Shown here piece after piece: positions 29,393 to 30,065 of a DNA stretch of 30,065 bases; positions within the stretch are counted from its first letter, which is position 1; each line of letters starts with the position of its first letter. Origin of the DNA: Actinocrinis sp046724665 (GTDB lineage Bacteria; Actinomycetota; Actinomycetes; Streptomycetales; Catenulisporaceae); assembly GCA_046724665.1 (NCBI GenBank), contig JBKOWZ010000019.1:1-30065 (forward strand), given 5' to 3'. The notes under the pieces are model-generated. The model saw nothing but the letters and a program-made list of their open reading frames with translations, was not told where the DNA came from and made no database searches. The position numbers and the translations under genes are program-made.

Positions 29393-30065
29393 GCGACGGC
29401 GACGAAGTCGCCGGGGACGCGGCACCGGTCCATGCGCTCACGGATCAGGCGCGCGCACTCGCTGCTGGCGGGCCTGAGTCTGTTGAGGGGCTCAGGTCTG
29501 CTGGTGAGCGGGGCGCGGAAGGATCGGAGGCCGGCGGCGAGTCGGCCGCGAGGCGGATCGCGCTCGACGCGCTGTCCCGGGCGGCGCGCACCCGAGGGCA
29601 ACTGGAAGCCCTGTTGCAGCGCAAGGGAGTCGCACCCGAGGCGGCGGCCGCGGTGCTCGACCGCTTTGAAGAGGTCGGGCTGATCGACGACCGCGACTAC
29701 GCGGAGGCCTTCGTCGAGTCGAGGCATCGGGTCCGCGGACAGGGCGGCCGAGCGTTGTCCGCAGAGCTGCGTCGGCGGGGTGTGGCTGCCGACGTGGTCG
29801 CTGAGGCGGTAGGCGGGCTGGACCCGGACCAGGAGTTCCAGACGGCGTGCCGTATCGCGCGGTCCCGGTATGAGCGGATGCCGGCGGTGGCACCAGAGGT
29901 GAAGGTGCGTCGGCTGGCCGGGTTCTTGGCGCGGAGGGGTTACTCGGGAGCGGTCGTGGCGCGCGCAGTCCGAGAGGTCGTTGAGGCGGCGGAGTCGTCG
30001 GCGGCGGTGGAGGTGGAGGTGGAGGTAGTGATGGAAGAGGTGGAGGCGGTGGATGAGATGGGGGG
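29389..30065 (+). CDS. recX: Regulatory protein RecX, partial at window edge
   Basis: It starts at GTG 29389, overlapping the recA stop (GTGA), and I translated it by hand to the window end with no stop. The first 50 residues are Ala/Gly/Glu-rich. The RecX three-helix repeats then follow: ARRIALDALSRAARTRGQLE, EVGLIDDRDYAEAFVESRHR and GGRALSAELRRRGVAADVV, then ARRGYSGAVVARAVREVV. RecX binds RecA filaments and limits their activity. After the last repeat the reading frame enters a strongly acidic Val/Glu stretch (VEVEVEVVMEEVEAVDEM), which is an unusual tail. The true end lies outside the window. Confidence 0.93.

Overview
This 30 kb window is chromosomal DNA from a very GC-rich actinomycete. 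Supporting signs are the strong GC bias at third codon positions, many GTG starts, GGAGG-type ribosome binding sites, a Tat-type sugar-binding lipoprotein, a DasR-like operator, an actinobacterial SOS box, and PrimPol and SPOR-like small genes typical of Streptomyces and Catenulispora relatives. I cannot name the genus with confidence. I see no tRNA, rRNA, insertion sequence, prophage or CRISPR array. The window looks like an ordinary chromosome arm or core boundary with many intergenic repeats.

Layout, left to right. 1-5.1 kb, all on the minus strand: the N-terminal part of an AI-2E-family transporter, a 138-residue protein shaped like a Bell-type death effector with a RHIM/BASS-like tail, an aldo/keto reductase, a protein of unknown function with a Myb/SANT-like end, a TetR regulator, and a second aldo/keto reductase with a clear promoter and a palindromic operator. 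5.1-8.9 kb: repeat-rich non-coding DNA with a 36-bp palindrome and three 134-bp tandem repeats, then a DEAD-box RNA helicase with a very long Arg/Gly/Asp-rich tail. 8.9-14.9 kb: fumarylacetoacetase, a stand-alone PrimPol-like protein, methionine aminopeptidase (probably leaderless), a 57-residue SPOR-like protein, an unknown protein, PanB, and a site-2-protease-like membrane peptidase.

15.0-20.5 kb is a carbohydrate locus. It holds a DeoR-family regulator, a divergent lipoprotein-permease-permease ABC importer with no ATPase of its own, and then a SIS-domain protein of the UPF0309 type. The SIS gene has an almost perfect DasR-type (dre) site in front of it. This ties it to amino-sugar (N-acetylglucosamine) metabolism and suggests a NagS-like enzyme.

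20.5-28 kb: a long repeat-bearing intergenic region with one small ORF, a NagD-like HAD phosphatase, and an MgtC-family membrane protein whose C-terminal tail is thrown out of frame by a one-base loss in a repeat. Then come GuaB1 (probably a GMP reductase, probably leaderless), a secreted single Ig-like-domain protein, a 65-bp tandem array, and a CtaG-type cytochrome oxidase assembly protein. 28-30 kb: recA behind an SOS box, overlapping recX, which runs off the end.

The most notable points are the orphan Bell/RHIM-like effector, the dre-controlled SIS gene, the MgtC frameshift, the operator-over-promoter layout of the second aldo/keto reductase, and short tandem repeats that start at the stop codons of several genes.
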